Made by a program: the position numbers and the translations under genes. The notes under the pieces were generated by a model. The model was given only the letters and a program-made list of their open reading frames with translations. It searched no databases and was not told the DNA's origin. DNA of 64,000 nt from positions 62,001 through 126,000 of the forward strand of contig NZ_JAHZTC010000005.1 in NCBI RefSeq assembly GCF_019599265.1, written 5' to 3'. Numbering within the stretch: the stretch's first letter is position 1; every line of letters begins with the position of its first letter. Origin of the DNA: Pontibacter sp. HSC-14F20. GTDB lineage: Bacteria > Bacteroidota > Bacteroidia > Cytophagales > Hymenobacteraceae. Of this stretch, positions 1-11,590 are shown piece by piece.

Positions 1-657
1 ATGGTATGCGGCGAGGAACTGACACGAACAGAAGTTATTGAAGTAAGAACAGATTACCCAAATCAAGTGCCGGTGCTAACAACAGACAAACAGGTGCTGG
101 TGTTTGAACTGGATCTGAACGAGCCTTTCGAGGCCAATTTTAGAGGTACTGACCTGGACAAGCACCTGCTAAGTATGCAGGCACGAGGTCAGAATTTCGA
201 CCTGGCCAGCATGGGCATGAGCTTTACGGCTACGGGTGGTCAGGGTGCGGCGGCGGGCAAGTTTAACTGGGCAGCGAATTGTGAGGCCTTTCAGCAGGGT
301 GTGCTGCGGGTAGACTTTATGCTGCTGGAAGATGCCTGTGCCCCTTCTCCAATGCAGCTGATCACGATGGAGTTTAAAGTTAAAGTACCGGACTATAAGG
401 ATTTTACACCACCTAATATCTTCACGCCCAACGCTGATGGGCTGAATGATTTCTTTGAGATACCAGGTATGCCGGCTGATGCCTGCACCAGCTCATTTCA
501 GCACATCAGCATTTACAACCGCTGGGGCAAGGAAGTTTTCTCGAGCACAGCACACAACTTTAAGTGGGACGGCAAGGATGTAAATGACGGAGTATATTAC
601 TACGTGATTGACTATGGGGCAGATAAGTTCAGAGGTTCTGTTACACTGGTGCGGTAA
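1..657 (+). CDS. T9SS cargo protein, C-terminal part (partial gene)
   Basis: This is the C-terminal 218 residues of a secreted protein whose 5' part probably lies outside the window; the ATG at base 1 is likely an internal Met. Residues about 136-218 form a gliding-motility-associated / CHU_C type B sorting domain: the segment NIFTPNADGLNDFFEIPG, then YNRWGKEVF, WDGKDVNDGVYYYVIDY and the terminal GSVTLVR. In this family the domain directs export through the type IX secretion system and cell-surface attachment. The upstream region resembles a beta-sandwich with two Cys, and its function is unknown. The stop lies 5 bp from the convergent oxidase gene, so there is almost no room for a separate terminator. 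Confidence 0.85.
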   Translation: MVCGEELTRTEVIEVRTDYPNQVPVLTTDKQVLVFELDLNEPFEANFRGTDLDKHLLSMQARGQNFDLASMGMSFTATGGQGAAAGKFNWAANCEAFQQGVLRVDFMLLEDACAPSPMQLITMEFKVKVPDYKDFTPPNIFTPNADGLNDFFEIPGMPADACTSSFQHISIYNRWGKEVFSSTAHNFKWDGKDVNDGVYYYVIDYGADKFRGSVTLVR

Positions 658-662
658 CCCGA

Positions 663-1289
663 TCAGGCCATAAACAGAATGACCAGGTATAGCGAAAGCC
701 AGAGTGCTCCCAGAAAGTGCCAGTACGTGTTGAGCATGGATAGCTGCAGTCGTCGGTAAGGGTCGCGGATAAAGATCAGGCTGCGGACGCCATCGCCTGC
801 CATGTGCGCTGTTTTGATCAGCAGGAAAGCCAGAAAGATCATACCGCCCAACAGGTGCAGCAGGTGCAGTGCCGTGATCAGGTATAGGTAACTGCCCGAG
901 GCTTTGCCGGTAAAGTAGGCACCGGATAAGGTCAGTTCACGCCAGCCCAGAATCTGGGCTCCGATAAAGGCAACTCCCAGCAGAAATGTCAAGGCCAGGT
1001 AGCGGGTCATTTTGCGGAGCTTGTCTTTTTTGTAAATGCGGGGGATCTTGCTGATCGTGTAGCTGCTAAAGAGCAGAATCAGCGTGCTTATACTGAAAAA
1101 CTTAGGAAGAGAGAACTGTTCGCTACCGAAACCGCCCGTCCGTACGAAAGCCACCACCAGCACAAAGAACAGCACGCCTATACCTACCATGCTCAGGTAT
1201 AGCAGCATCCGGATCGGGTGCAGATGCTCTATTTTGCCAAATGCTGAGCCCTGGCGTGCGTCTACCTTCTTCTTTCTGTCCTGGTTCAT
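663..1289 (-). CDS. Heme-copper oxidase subunit III (cytochrome c oxidase CtaE/CyoC-like)
   Basis: A 208-residue polytopic inner-membrane protein with five predicted helices (about 28-50, 66-82, 99-116, 133-158, 187-207). The fourth helix region GSYLYLITALHLLHLLGG and the final YWHFLGALWL (Y189, W190, H191) match heme-copper oxidase subunit III, which supports the catalytic subunit and proton uptake rather than binding metals. The short five-helix form is normal for quinol or caa3-type bacterial versions. No subunit I or II gene is adjacent, so this copy is an orphan here and would have to assemble with subunits encoded elsewhere. It is convergent with the T9SS cargo gene. The start at 1289 follows a 295 bp upstream gap shared with the divergent YceI-like gene. 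Confidence 0.85.
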   Translation of the reverse strand: MNQDRKKKVDARQGSAFGKIEHLHPIRMLLYLSMVGIGVLFFVLVVAFVRTGGFGSEQFSLPKFFSISTLILLFSSYTISKIPRIYKKDKLRKMTRYLALTFLLGVAFIGAQILGWRELTLSGAYFTGKASGSYLYLITALHLLHLLGGMIFLAFLLIKTAHMAGDGVRSLIFIRDPYRRLQLSMLNTYWHFLGALWLSLYLVILFMA

Positions 1290-1584
1290 GTCGAGTCATC
1301 TCCCCGAGCATACCCGACTTATGGCTGCGGGCCTCCTCTGTTCAATTTGAAATTCAGGTAATTTATCCTATTCTATATACCAACTACAGGAGGTTATAGT
1401 TTTGAAAATACTTCACAAAAAATAAGATTTAGCGGTCTTATTTATTCTCCAAACAAAGTTATACCTGCTCAGGGCAGCATACTGCTAATTCCGGGGAAAT
1501 TTACCAGGATAAAAGCTTAGCCCCTGCTTTACCTTTCATGGCTGTTTTGCGTTAGCACAATTACATGCTACCATAAGCCCGGTT

Positions 1585-2151
1585 ATGACCAAATTTCTAC
1601 TGTCTGTACTTTGTTTTCTACTGATTGCTGCAGGCGCACAGGCACAGCAACCGCCTATACCTTACACGGCCAATAACACCATGCAAATCAGCCTGGAGGG
1701 AGAGCGCAGCACTTACGACTTTCAGTCGACCAAAATGCTGGTGCGCTACGACGAGAACACCCGCAAAATTGAGTGCCTCCTCCCCATCGAAAACCTGCTG
1801 CCAGCCAACGATTCCAGTCCGGTAGCCATGGTGCAGGACATCTTTTTTGCATCTCGTTATCCAGAGTTGTACATTGAGGTCGAAGCGCCGATCGAGCAGC
1901 TCAATGCCGGTAAACGAAACAGGCAGACACTGAACAGCAGAGTTTTCATCAACATCCAAGGCATTATCAAAGAAATGGTTATCCCGGTCACCTTCACGCC
2001 AGATCGCAACACGATTACCTTCAGCACCAGCTTTGAGCTGATGTTGCAGGATTTGCGCCTGCGTGTACCCGCCCGCTATACCTCCAGGCTGACAGGGCGC
2101 ATGCTGTTTACGATACACAGTGCGCGCTGGGCCGACATTAGAAACCGATAA
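1585..2151 (+). CDS. YceI-like secreted lipocalin-fold protein
   Basis: A 188-residue protein with a clear signal peptide (residues 1-20, ending AQAQ). The mature part has the layout of YceI-like domains: repeated beta strands, the ASRYPELYIEVE segment where YceI proteins have the 'fP.a.f' strand, and a late strand with conserved basic residues. YceI folds bind isoprenoid-type lipids in the periplasm; the ligand here is unknown. It sits 10 bp upstream of the patatin gene, suggesting co-transcription and a shared envelope-lipid role (inference). The family call rests on pattern only and similarity is weak. Confidence 0.6.
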   Translation: MTKFLLSVLCFLLIAAGAQAQQPPIPYTANNTMQISLEGERSTYDFQSTKMLVRYDENTRKIECLLPIENLLPANDSSPVAMVQDIFFASRYPELYIEVEAPIEQLNAGKRNRQTLNSRVFINIQGIIKEMVIPVTFTPDRNTITFSTSFELMLQDLRLRVPARYTSRLTGRMLFTIHSARWADIRNR

Positions 2152-2161
2152 ACACATTGCT

Positions 2162-4513
2162 ATGCGCCTACTGCAGGCTGCCCGCCAGTTCACTCTGATG
2201 CAGGTATACAAAAGCACCCTTCTATACCTGCTGTCTCTGGTCCTGCTACTAAGTGGTCCGCAGGTTAGCTATGCCCAAAAAGTGGCCCTTGTGCTGAGCG
2301 GCGGCGGTGCCAAAGGTATAGCGCATGTGGGCGTACTCAAGGCGCTGGAAGAAAATAACATCCCGATCGATTACATTGTGGGCACCTCCATGGGCGGTAT
2401 TGTGGGGGCACTTTATGCGGCCGGTTACTCGCCTGCTGAGATCGAATACCTGATCCATACCGAGGCATTTCAGGCATGGGCCACGGGCAAACCGGAACAG
2501 AACTATACCTACAACTTTGCCTCGCCTGACCCCAACCCTGCCCTGCTGAAACTGCACGTAGCACTCGACTCCGCTTTTCAGGCCAGGCTTACCTCCAATC
2601 TGGTAAATGATGCTTCGCTCAACTTTGCCCTGGCACAACTTCTCTCCCAGCCTGCCGCGCGCGCCGGCTACAACTTCGACAAGCTCATGGTACCTTACCG
2701 CTGCGTTGCCGCCGATATTTTCACGCAGCAGCAGGTTATCCTCCGAAAAGGTCAGTTGGCCGATGCCGTGCGAGCCACACTTACGGTGCCGCTCTTTTAC
2801 AAGCCTATCCGGATAGAAAAGCGCCTGCTCTTTGACGGTGGTTTGTACAATAATTTTCCTGTGGATGTGGCGCGCAAAGACTTCAACCCGGATATCATCA
2901 TTGGGGTAAACGTGTCTTCTAAAACCTACAGCCAGTACCCTTACGACAACGACGACTTTGACCTGGCCTATACCTTGCTCTACGCCATGATGTCGAACTC
3001 AGACTCTACAGCTCTTACAGAGAAGGACATTTACCTGCAGCCTGACCTGGGCAGCCTCAATTCGCTTGATTTCAAAAATGTAGAAGAACTTTTCGCAGCA
3101 GGGTATAAAGAGGCGAATGATAACATGGATCAGATTCTGCAGAAAATAAAACGCAGGGTAAGTCCTGAGAACCTTGGTGCAAAGCGGGAGAATTTCAGAA
3201 GCGGGTTTGAGCCCCATACCTTCCGCAGCGTGGAGATACAGGGCTTGAAAAAAAATCAGCAGGACTTTGTAGAGCGTTTTTTCCGGAGCTCCCAGGAACA
3301 CGGCTATACCATGCAGGACGTGAAAACGGGCTACTTCCGTCTGGCTGCCATCGACAACTTCCGTAATCTGTACCCCTCCATGCGGTACGATGCCAGGGCG
3401 AAAGCTTATGACTTGCTATTGAACGTGAAGAAGGAAGACGGTATAAAAATAGCCCTGGGAGGTGTGATCGCCTCGCGCCCCATCGATAATATATACGCCG
3501 GGCTGGAGTACAGCGTGCTCGGCCGCCAGCTCTATACCTTTGCCGGAAGCTTTCAGACAGGTCGTTTTTACCAGGGTGCCCAATTGCGCACTCGCATCGA
3601 CGTGCCAGCCAGTCTGCCTTACTACATTGAACCTACCTTTACCTACAATCACTGGAATTTTCTTTCCACGACCGGGTTGCTGCTGGAGCGCAACAATCTG
3701 CCCTTACTAGAACAGACCGACCGTAATTTTGCCTTGAACCTGGGCTTTACCAATACCTACAAAGGCAGGCTGGTGCTCAGCACGGCCTATGCACAGCATA
3801 TCGACAGGTATAGTAACCGACTCGAGATACAACGCTCCGACACGCTGGACCGCACAGGCACGAGCGGTCTGACCGTGAGCGCAACCTTCAGGCGAGGTGG
3901 ACTTAACCGGAAACAGTACCCGTCTGGCGGGCGCATGTTTACGGCGACTGGTCGCTTGGTGAGCGCAACAGAGAAATACAACCCAGGCTCAACAGCCAAC
4001 GAATCGCAGTCGCTTTCAGCAGATCACAGCTGGTTTTATGGCAGGCTGCTTTATGAGAATTTTCTGGGTAATGGCAGTCACCGGTTCGGCTACAGGCTCG
4101 AAGGCGTGTTCTCCACGCAGCCATTCTTCAGCAATTACCGCTCTACCCTCACCATCGCACCGGCCTTTCATCCGCTTTCAGATAGCCGCACCCTTTTTCT
4201 GGATCGCTTCCGGGCACATGAATTTGTGGCGGGAGGACTGCAATACGTATACCTGATCACGCCCCGGTTTGAGGCTCGCACAGAAGGCTATTTGTTTCAA
4301 CCCTACCGGCCAATCCTGCAAAGTGAAGACCAGCAAGCCTATTATGGAAAGAAACTAACGGGTACCGGCGTAGCTGCCACGGCTGCCGTAGTGTACCACG
4401 GCATACTTGGCCCGGCCGCCCTCAGCCTGAATTACTACAACGACCAGTCCAAAGAATGGGGCGTGCTGTTTCACATAGGCTTTCTGCTGTATCAAAACAG
4501 GGCACTGGAGTAA
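2162..4513 (+). CDS. Patatin-like phospholipase with C-terminal surface-antigen beta-barrel
   Basis: A 783-residue protein with a signal peptide, a patatin domain, a POTRA-like segment (from about 354) and a C-terminal Omp85-type barrel, like PlpD/NTE-family proteins. Catalytic features are present: oxyanion loop GGGAKG (47-52), nucleophile motif GTSMGG with Ser76, and Asp225 in FDGGLYNN. In this family the patatin domain hydrolyses phospholipid acyl esters. The reading frame is open back to a GTG at 2120 overlapping the previous gene, but ATG 2162 or ATG 2198 is more plausible. The latter gives the tidiest signal peptide (MQVYKS..SYAQ). Probably co-transcribed with the YceI-like gene. The start is the main uncertainty. 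Confidence 0.88.
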   Translation: MRLLQAARQFTLMQVYKSTLLYLLSLVLLLSGPQVSYAQKVALVLSGGGAKGIAHVGVLKALEENNIPIDYIVGTSMGGIVGALYAAGYSPAEIEYLIHTEAFQAWATGKPEQNYTYNFASPDPNPALLKLHVALDSAFQARLTSNLVNDASLNFALAQLLSQPAARAGYNFDKLMVPYRCVAADIFTQQQVILRKGQLADAVRATLTVPLFYKPIRIEKRLLFDGGLYNNFPVDVARKDFNPDIIIGVNVSSKTYSQYPYDNDDFDLAYTLLYAMMSNSDSTALTEKDIYLQPDLGSLNSLDFKNVEELFAAGYKEANDNMDQILQKIKRRVSPENLGAKRENFRSGFEPHTFRSVEIQGLKKNQQDFVERFFRSSQEHGYTMQDVKTGYFRLAAIDNFRNLYPSMRYDARAKAYDLLLNVKKEDGIKIALGGVIASRPIDNIYAGLEYSVLGRQLYTFAGSFQTGRFYQGAQLRTRIDVPASLPYYIEPTFTYNHWNFLSTTGLLLERNNLPLLEQTDRNFALNLGFTNTYKGRLVLSTAYAQHIDRYSNRLEIQRSDTLDRTGTSGLTVSATFRRGGLNRKQYPSGGRMFTATGRLVSATEKYNPGSTANESQSLSADHSWFYGRLLYENFLGNGSHRFGYRLEGVFSTQPFFSNYRSTLTIAPAFHPLSDSRTLFLDRFRAHEFVAGGLQYVYLITPRFEARTEGYLFQPYRPILQSEDQQAYYGKKLTGTGVAATAAVVYHGILGPAALSLNYYNDQSKEWGVLFHIGFLLYQNRALE

Positions 4514-4582
4514 ATTTGTAGCTGCGCGCTAACTGTTCAACGGTGTATACCTGCTTTTTGGCAGGATCGGATGGCAATGCTT

Positions 4583-4611
4583 TTGCACTTACGCAATAAT
4601 CTCTATATTTG
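4583..4611 (+). promoter_or_regulatory. Bacteroidota-type promoter upstream of the DUF4920 gene
   Basis: TTG at 4583-4585 and TATATTTG at 4604-4611 are separated by 18 bp. This matches the Bacteroidota TTG-N17..23-TAnnTTTG consensus. It lies 26 bp before the start codon of the lipoprotein gene. Confidence 0.7.
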
Positions 4612-4637
4612 ACAATTACAAAACACCCAACAGCTCC

Positions 4638-5138
4638 ATGAAAAAACTATTTGCATTATTGCTGACTGCTGCCGTGCTGCAGGCCTGCTCACAGAACACC
4701 TCCACCGAAGGTCAGGAAACGGCCTCAGAAGCCGTAGCCGAAACAGAGGCGAATGCATACGGTGCGTCATTCACAGACGAAAACGTGATTTCAGCCGGGC
4801 AATTGCAGCAAGCTGTTAGCGGCAACGATTCCATTCAGGCTACCGTTGCTGCCGAGATCGTGGAAAGTTGTCAGTCGAAAGGATGCTGGATGGATGTGAA
4901 GCTGGAGGACGGCAGCACCATGAAAGTAACTTTCCGTGACTACGGTTTTTTCCTGCCCGTAGAAGACCTGTCAGGTAAAACGGCGGTGTTCACAGGTACG
5001 GCCAAGCATGAAATAATTTCGGTGGAGGACCAGCGCCACTTTGCAGAGGATGCCGGCAAGTCAGCCGAGGAGATTGCCGCCATTACCGAACCAAGAGAAG
5101 AACTACGCTTTGTAGCCGACGGCGTGAAACTGAAATAA
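4638..5138 (+). CDS. DUF4920 domain lipoprotein
   Basis: A 166-residue lipoprotein with lipobox LQAC (Cys17) after a short hydrophobic signal. A Glu/Ala/Thr-rich linker precedes a DUF4920 domain. The domain signature CQSKGCWMD, with C78 and C83, suggests a metal- or redox-active Cys pair. The family is common in Bacteroidota and its biochemical role is not established. The gene is monocistronic: it has its own consensus promoter and a strong hairpin terminator immediately after it. The C-terminal part (HFAEDAGKSAEEIAAI..) is typical of the family. Confidence 0.8.
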   Translation: MKKLFALLLTAAVLQACSQNTSTEGQETASEAVAETEANAYGASFTDENVISAGQLQQAVSGNDSIQATVAAEIVESCQSKGCWMDVKLEDGSTMKVTFRDYGFFLPVEDLSGKTAVFTGTAKHEIISVEDQRHFAEDAGKSAEEIAAITEPREELRFVADGVKLK

Positions 5139-7331
<2,193 letters not shown>

Positions 7332-7742
7332 TCAGAACATACTGCAAAAATTAAGCGCCAGTCTACAAAAGGCTGGCGCTTATCAATTTACAAACAAACA
7401 ATAAAACAATTAAATTCTGACACAGGCCATTGGCCCGCCTTCCCGACACAGCTTCAAGGCCGGAAACTATGCTACAAATGGAGCCTTTTAATCGGACAAA
7501 TAAAAATGAAATAGACGAACAGCCGAAAAGGATATACGAACAACCGATTCTTCCCTTTTCAGGTTTTATCTTTTAAAAAGACGAATTGATAGGGTGTGTT
7601 TGCCTTTCCGTATAGTATCGCGACGTGTTTATATGGAAGCGTGGTAATATTGCTTAACTTCAGCAAAAGACTGATATTTAATAAGTATTTATTACACATG
7701 CCTGATACGGCCTTGAACTTGATAGCCCTACCACCATTTACC
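7332..7742. other. 411 bp intergenic region between ligA and the LytS-type kinase
   Basis: It contains the ligA terminator (7353-7385), then AT-rich sequence that is presumably the promoter region of the two-component operon. The reading frame of the kinase is open back to 7596, but that extension is poor in recognisable features. No RNA gene or repeat was seen. Confidence 0.5.
7353..7385 (+). terminator. Terminator after ligA
   Basis: The 9-bp stem AAGCGCCAG/CTGGCGCTT (7353-7361 with 7373-7381) has an 11-nt loop and is followed by A/T-rich sequence without a perfect T run. Confidence 0.7.
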
Positions 7743-8756
7743 ATGAAGAAGCGGTATAAATTAGCCATACACGTGGCAGCCTGGGCATTTTTTGGAGCTT
7801 GGATCTTCTACATTCAGTTTCAGCGCGGCCTTACCTTCAACAAGGCGGTTGACTCGCTGGTAGGACTGAGTTTTGCCATGATGATCTTCTACCTCAACTG
7901 GTATGCGCTGATCCCCAAGTTTCTGGCAAAAAACCGGATTTTTGCTTACCTGGGCGTTGTTTTGCTTACGCTCACGGTCGTAGCGCTGGTACGTTCCCCG
8001 CTGGACTTTTACGTGTTCCGGGAGTTCAACCCGGGCATGACGGTGCTCTACTCATCAGACCGCATCCTCAACTATGTGCTTGCCGGTTTGATCGTGGTAT
8101 TTATCAGTTCGGCCCTGAAAGTAACCGGCAACTATATCCGCAACGAGCGGCGCAACAAAGAGCTGGAAAATCAGAAACTGGCCGCTGAACTGAACTTCCT
8201 GAAGTCGCAGGTAAACCCGCATTTTCTTTTTAACACGCTCAACAATATATATTCACTGGCCTACAAGCAGTCACCCGAAACACCGGACGCCATCATGAAA
8301 CTCTCACTCCTGATGCGCTACATGCTGTATGAAAGTAACGACACGCTGGTGGGTCTGGAGAAGGAAGTAGAGCACATCCAGAATTTTATCGACCTGCAGA
8401 AATTACGCCTGCGCGAGCAGACCAGCATCCGGCTGAACGCAGAAGGCGACCTGACCGGAAAACAGATCGCTCCGATGCTGCTGATGACGCTGGTCGAAAA
8501 TGCGTTCAAACACGGACTAGTGAGTCGCAACGAGGTCGGCATTACGCTCAACCTGGTCGTAACGGACGAATGGCTGCAGTTTTCGACGGTGAATAACAGC
8601 AGCAGTCACAAAAAAAAGGACTTTGGCGGCATCGGTTTGCAAAACCTGAAGCAACGCCTTAACTTGCTATACCCTCACCGACACGAGCTATACCTTGAAG
8701 AAAAAGAAGATACATTTTTTGCCTCGCTGAAATTGTATTTCCAACCAAAAAAATAA
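7743..8756 (+). CDS. LytS/YehU-type sensor histidine kinase
   Basis: A 337-residue membrane histidine kinase. It has four N-terminal transmembrane helices, a short coiled segment (NERRNKELENQKLAAELNFL) and a His_kinase (PF06580-type) module with phospho-acceptor His160 in VNPHFLFNTLNNIYS. The ATP-binding N box is LVENAFKHG and the G box GGIGLQNLKQRL. No periplasmic sensor domain is visible, so it probably senses a membrane-related or intramembrane signal. I chose ATG 7743 (MKKRYKLAIHV) because it gives the usual length; an upstream ATG at 7596 would add 49 atypical residues. It is followed 4 bp later by its cognate LytTR regulator. Confidence 0.92.
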   Translation: MKKRYKLAIHVAAWAFFGAWIFYIQFQRGLTFNKAVDSLVGLSFAMMIFYLNWYALIPKFLAKNRIFAYLGVVLLTLTVVALVRSPLDFYVFREFNPGMTVLYSSDRILNYVLAGLIVVFISSALKVTGNYIRNERRNKELENQKLAAELNFLKSQVNPHFLFNTLNNIYSLAYKQSPETPDAIMKLSLLMRYMLYESNDTLVGLEKEVEHIQNFIDLQKLRLREQTSIRLNAEGDLTGKQIAPMLLMTLVENAFKHGLVSRNEVGITLNLVVTDEWLQFSTVNNSSSHKKKDFGGIGLQNLKQRLNLLYPHRHELYLEEKEDTFFASLKLYFQPKK

Positions 8757-8760
8757 ACCT

Positions 8761-9495
8761 ATGACCATCCGCTGCCTTGCCGTTGACGACGAACCGCTTG
8801 CCCTCGATATAATTGAGAGCTATGTGAGCAAATTGCCTTTTCTTCAACTTGTGAAAACTTGCTCCAGCGCCACCGAGGCCATGCAGGTATTGCAGCAAGA
8901 GCAGATCGACCTGATGTTTCTGGACATCGAGATGCCCGAACTGACAGGTCTACAGTTTCTGAATATTCTCAAGCACCAGCCACTGATCATTTTCACGACG
9001 GCCTATCCTAATTACGCACTCGAGGGCTTCAACCACGATGCCGTGGACTACCTCCTCAAGCCCATCCCTTTTGACCGTTTCCTGAAAGCTGTGAACAAGG
9101 CGCAGGAACGTCTGCAGCGCAGCACCAAATCACCGGAGGCTCCGGTAACTGCCCCTGCCCCACAGGCACCTGAGCAGGATTTCATGTTCGTGAAAGCCGA
9201 TTACAAAACCGTACGCGTAAGCTTTGCCGACATCCTTTGGATAGAAGGTTTAAAGGATTACATCATCATCCAGACCAAAGACCAGAAGATTATCACGCTC
9301 CTATCCATGAACAAAGCCATGGAAAAACTACCGGAGACAAAGTTCATGCGTGTGCACCGTTCCTTCATCGTGGCCCTGCACAAAATCGACAGCATCGAAA
9401 AAAGCCGCATCCGCATCGGCAACAAAGAAATCCCGATCGGCGAGGTATACAAAGACCACTTCCTGCATTGGGTGGAGGAGAATAATATTCAGTAA
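8761..9495 (+). CDS. LytTR-family response regulator
   Basis: A 244-residue response regulator. The N-terminal receiver domain has acidic residues (VDDEP), phospho-acceptor Asp55 in FLDIEMPE and the conserved Lys in LLKPI. A Pro/Ala-rich linker (about 122-138) leads to a C-terminal LytTR DNA-binding domain (about 140-244, with KADYKTVRVSFADILWIEGLKDY and RVHRSFIV). It is translationally close to the LytS-type kinase (4 bp gap), so the two form one operon and presumably one phosphorelay. Targets are unknown; neither neighbour is an obvious regulon member. Confidence 0.93.
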   Translation: MTIRCLAVDDEPLALDIIESYVSKLPFLQLVKTCSSATEAMQVLQQEQIDLMFLDIEMPELTGLQFLNILKHQPLIIFTTAYPNYALEGFNHDAVDYLLKPIPFDRFLKAVNKAQERLQRSTKSPEAPVTAPAPQAPEQDFMFVKADYKTVRVSFADILWIEGLKDYIIIQTKDQKIITLLSMNKAMEKLPETKFMRVHRSFIVALHKIDSIEKSRIRIGNKEIPIGEVYKDHFLHWVEENNIQ

Positions 9496-9589
9496 TCAGT
9501 TAACAGTGAGCCATAATTTGAATATATTCTAATTGCCCTCACTAGTTTAATGTTTACTGGTAATTGTTTATTGATTACTGCTCACTGTT
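9490..9589. repeat. Short repeat units of CAGTAATCA / AACAGTGAGC type
   Basis: CAGTAATCA (9490-9498) and AACAGTGAGC (9502-9511) reappear as reverse complements at 9572-9580 and 9580-9589 in permuted order. A related string follows the amidohydrolase stop at 56131-56161. It looks like a degenerate dispersed repeat rather than a terminator. Confidence 0.5.
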
Positions 9590-9653
9590 TCCTGTTTTCC
9601 TGTTTGCAGATCCCGATTCATAATTCGAACTTCGTGCTTTAGAAAAACAGCGC

Positions 9654-10523
9654 ATGATACAAGATACATTTAAAGGAACAGGTGTTGCTCTGGTAACGCC
9701 TTTTGCAAGCAACCAGGACGTGGACTACAATGGGCTGCGCCAGCTGCTCGATTTCACCATAGAGGGCGGTGTGGAGTATTTGGTGGTAAACGGCACCACA
9801 GGTGAATCGGTAACAACCACAACTGAAGAAAAAACCGCAATTCTGGCTTTCGTTAAGAAGCATGTCAATGGGCGGGTGCCATTGGTATACGGTCTGGGAG
9901 GCAACAACACGCGGGAGGTACTCGATGCGATCCAGAAAACGGATCTGGAAGGTATAGCTGCCGTGCTTTCAGTGAGTCCCTACTACAACAAGCCTTCACA
10001 GCAGGGTATTATCCAGCACTATACCCAGATAGCCGACACCTGCCCTGTGCCGGTGATCCTGTACAATGTGCCGGGCCGCACGGGTAGCAATATGTCCCCT
10101 GAAACTACAGTACGATTAGCGGCACATAAGAACATCATCGGCATTAAAGAAGCTTCCGGCAACCTGGAACAGTGCATGTACATTGCCAAGCACAAGCCAG
10201 CCGACTTTTTGCTGATCAGCGGAGACGATATGCTTACGCTGCCGATGATCGCTTTCGGTGCCGTGGGTGTGATCTCCGTGCTGGCCAATGCCTTCCCTGA
10301 GAAATTCAGCAACATGGTTCGCCTGGGCTTATCTAATCAGTTCAAAGAAGCATCTGACCTGCTTTTCGATTTCGTGGACATCAACCCGATGATGTATGAA
10401 GAAAGTAATCCGGTGGGCGTAAAGGCTTTACTGGAGCGTTTCGGCGTATGCGGTGGCGCGGTGCGTCTTCCGTTGGTGGAGGCTTCTGCCGGCCTCAAAG
10501 ACAGACTTTACAAGCAGTTGTAG
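9654..10523 (+). CDS. dapA: 4-hydroxy-tetrahydrodipicolinate synthase DapA
   Basis: A 289-residue TIM-barrel lyase that condenses pyruvate with aspartate semialdehyde, the first committed step of lysine/diaminopimelate synthesis in the cytoplasm. Catalytic residues are visible: Schiff-base Lys165 in IGIKEASG, Tyr137 in YNVPGRTG, and the paired threonines of GTTGES (T48, T49). Length and start fit the family exactly. It is monocistronic, with a strong terminator after it. Neighbouring genes are not in the lysine pathway, as is common for this gene in Bacteroidota. Confidence 0.96.
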   Translation: MIQDTFKGTGVALVTPFASNQDVDYNGLRQLLDFTIEGGVEYLVVNGTTGESVTTTTEEKTAILAFVKKHVNGRVPLVYGLGGNNTREVLDAIQKTDLEGIAAVLSVSPYYNKPSQQGIIQHYTQIADTCPVPVILYNVPGRTGSNMSPETTVRLAAHKNIIGIKEASGNLEQCMYIAKHKPADFLLISGDDMLTLPMIAFGAVGVISVLANAFPEKFSNMVRLGLSNQFKEASDLLFDFVDINPMMYEESNPVGVKALLERFGVCGGAVRLPLVEASAGLKDRLYKQL

Positions 10524-10549
10524 TCAGCCAGGCCAGGTATAGCAAGCAG

Positions 10550-10590
10550 AGCAGGAAGGTTGGCGTTGGCCGGCCTTCCTGCTTTTTTTG
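10550..10590 (+). terminator. Terminator after dapA
   Basis: The 10-bp stem AGCAGGAAGG/CCTTCCTGCT (10550-10559 with 10574-10583) is followed by seven T. Confidence 0.85.
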
Positions 10591-10648
10591 TCCGACCAAA
10601 AGATATTTTCGCTATATTCGTTTTCTTCTATCCTGATACCTTACCACA

Positions 10649-11542
10649 ATGCGTATACCTGCGATCCTGTTTTTAGCGCTGAGCATGGCGGCCTGCAACA
10701 ATTCTCCTGATCAGTCGCAGGACAACAAAACGGATCATACGCATTTGCTCGAAACAGACAGTAGTCTGGTGCAGGCGCCTGACTCAGCAAAGTTGCCTGC
10801 CGATGATGAGTTGCAGCACTATACCCCCGACACGACCAACCTCAGCCCCGAACCCGGCACAACTGCCAAAGTTATGATCGAAGGGCGTTTCCATAAACAC
10901 GAGGTATGGCAGGGCGCTGAAAATAAGCCTTGGATGGCGCTGGTGCAGCACGACAGCGTTTTCCGGTTACAGCCCAGCCGCCTGCAGGTCACCACTTTTT
11001 TCGATCCGGTATTTGACAAAGGCCGGCAGGTACAATCGGGCCGTGAAGTGCGGGGTGAATACCCGAACACCCTCCTTTTCGTGACAGGTATAGCCAAACT
11101 GCAAACAAGTGAAGTAGATACCGTGGGTTACCCCAGTCAAGTGATTCTGCCCAACACCGCCATCGACCTCAGGTATAAAGGCAAGACCTATACCCTGGCG
11201 GCCAGCGGAGACAGCATACGGCAAGCTGATTCTGCTTCATACGCGGTGGAAAACTACAAGTGGATTATCTCAGGTACCAAAAACGGACGCAGGATTTCGC
11301 AGGAACTGGCTTCTGACGAAAACTTTGAGAGTGCCATCTATGTGCTCCTTTGGGTCGGTGACCTGGACCGCGACGGTATACCTGATCTGCTGGCCGATTT
11401 GTCCAATCACTTCAACGCCTCCAAGGTCACGCTTTTTCTGTCATCGCTCGCCGAAAAAGGGAAACTTTATAAGAAGGTGGCCGATTTTAAAACAGAAGCC
11501 TATCCTGAAATTGCCAGCCCCGATAGCGTAGCAAAACCATAA
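10649..11542 (+). CDS. Hypothetical lipoprotein with an EF-hand-like loop
   Basis: A 297-residue predicted lipoprotein with lipobox MAAC (Cys16) followed by an Asp/Ser/Thr-rich disordered stretch to about residue 70. No named domain is recognised. Near the C-terminus, GDLDRDGIPDLLADLSNHFN is an Asp-rich loop typical of FG-GAP/EF-hand-like calcium sites. The start codon itself sits in a motif copy (cgtatacct). The gene precedes two small envelope genes on the same strand by 48 bp and may share their transcript. I cannot assign a function. Confidence 0.7.
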   Translation: MRIPAILFLALSMAACNNSPDQSQDNKTDHTHLLETDSSLVQAPDSAKLPADDELQHYTPDTTNLSPEPGTTAKVMIEGRFHKHEVWQGAENKPWMALVQHDSVFRLQPSRLQVTTFFDPVFDKGRQVQSGREVRGEYPNTLLFVTGIAKLQTSEVDTVGYPSQVILPNTAIDLRYKGKTYTLAASGDSIRQADSASYAVENYKWIISGTKNGRRISQELASDENFESAIYVLLWVGDLDRDGIPDLLADLSNHFNASKVTLFLSSLAEKGKLYKKVADFKTEAYPEIASPDSVAKP

Positions 11543-11590
11543 ATTTGCCCGAGCGTTATATACCTACGAAAACGAACGTAAGGTATAGCC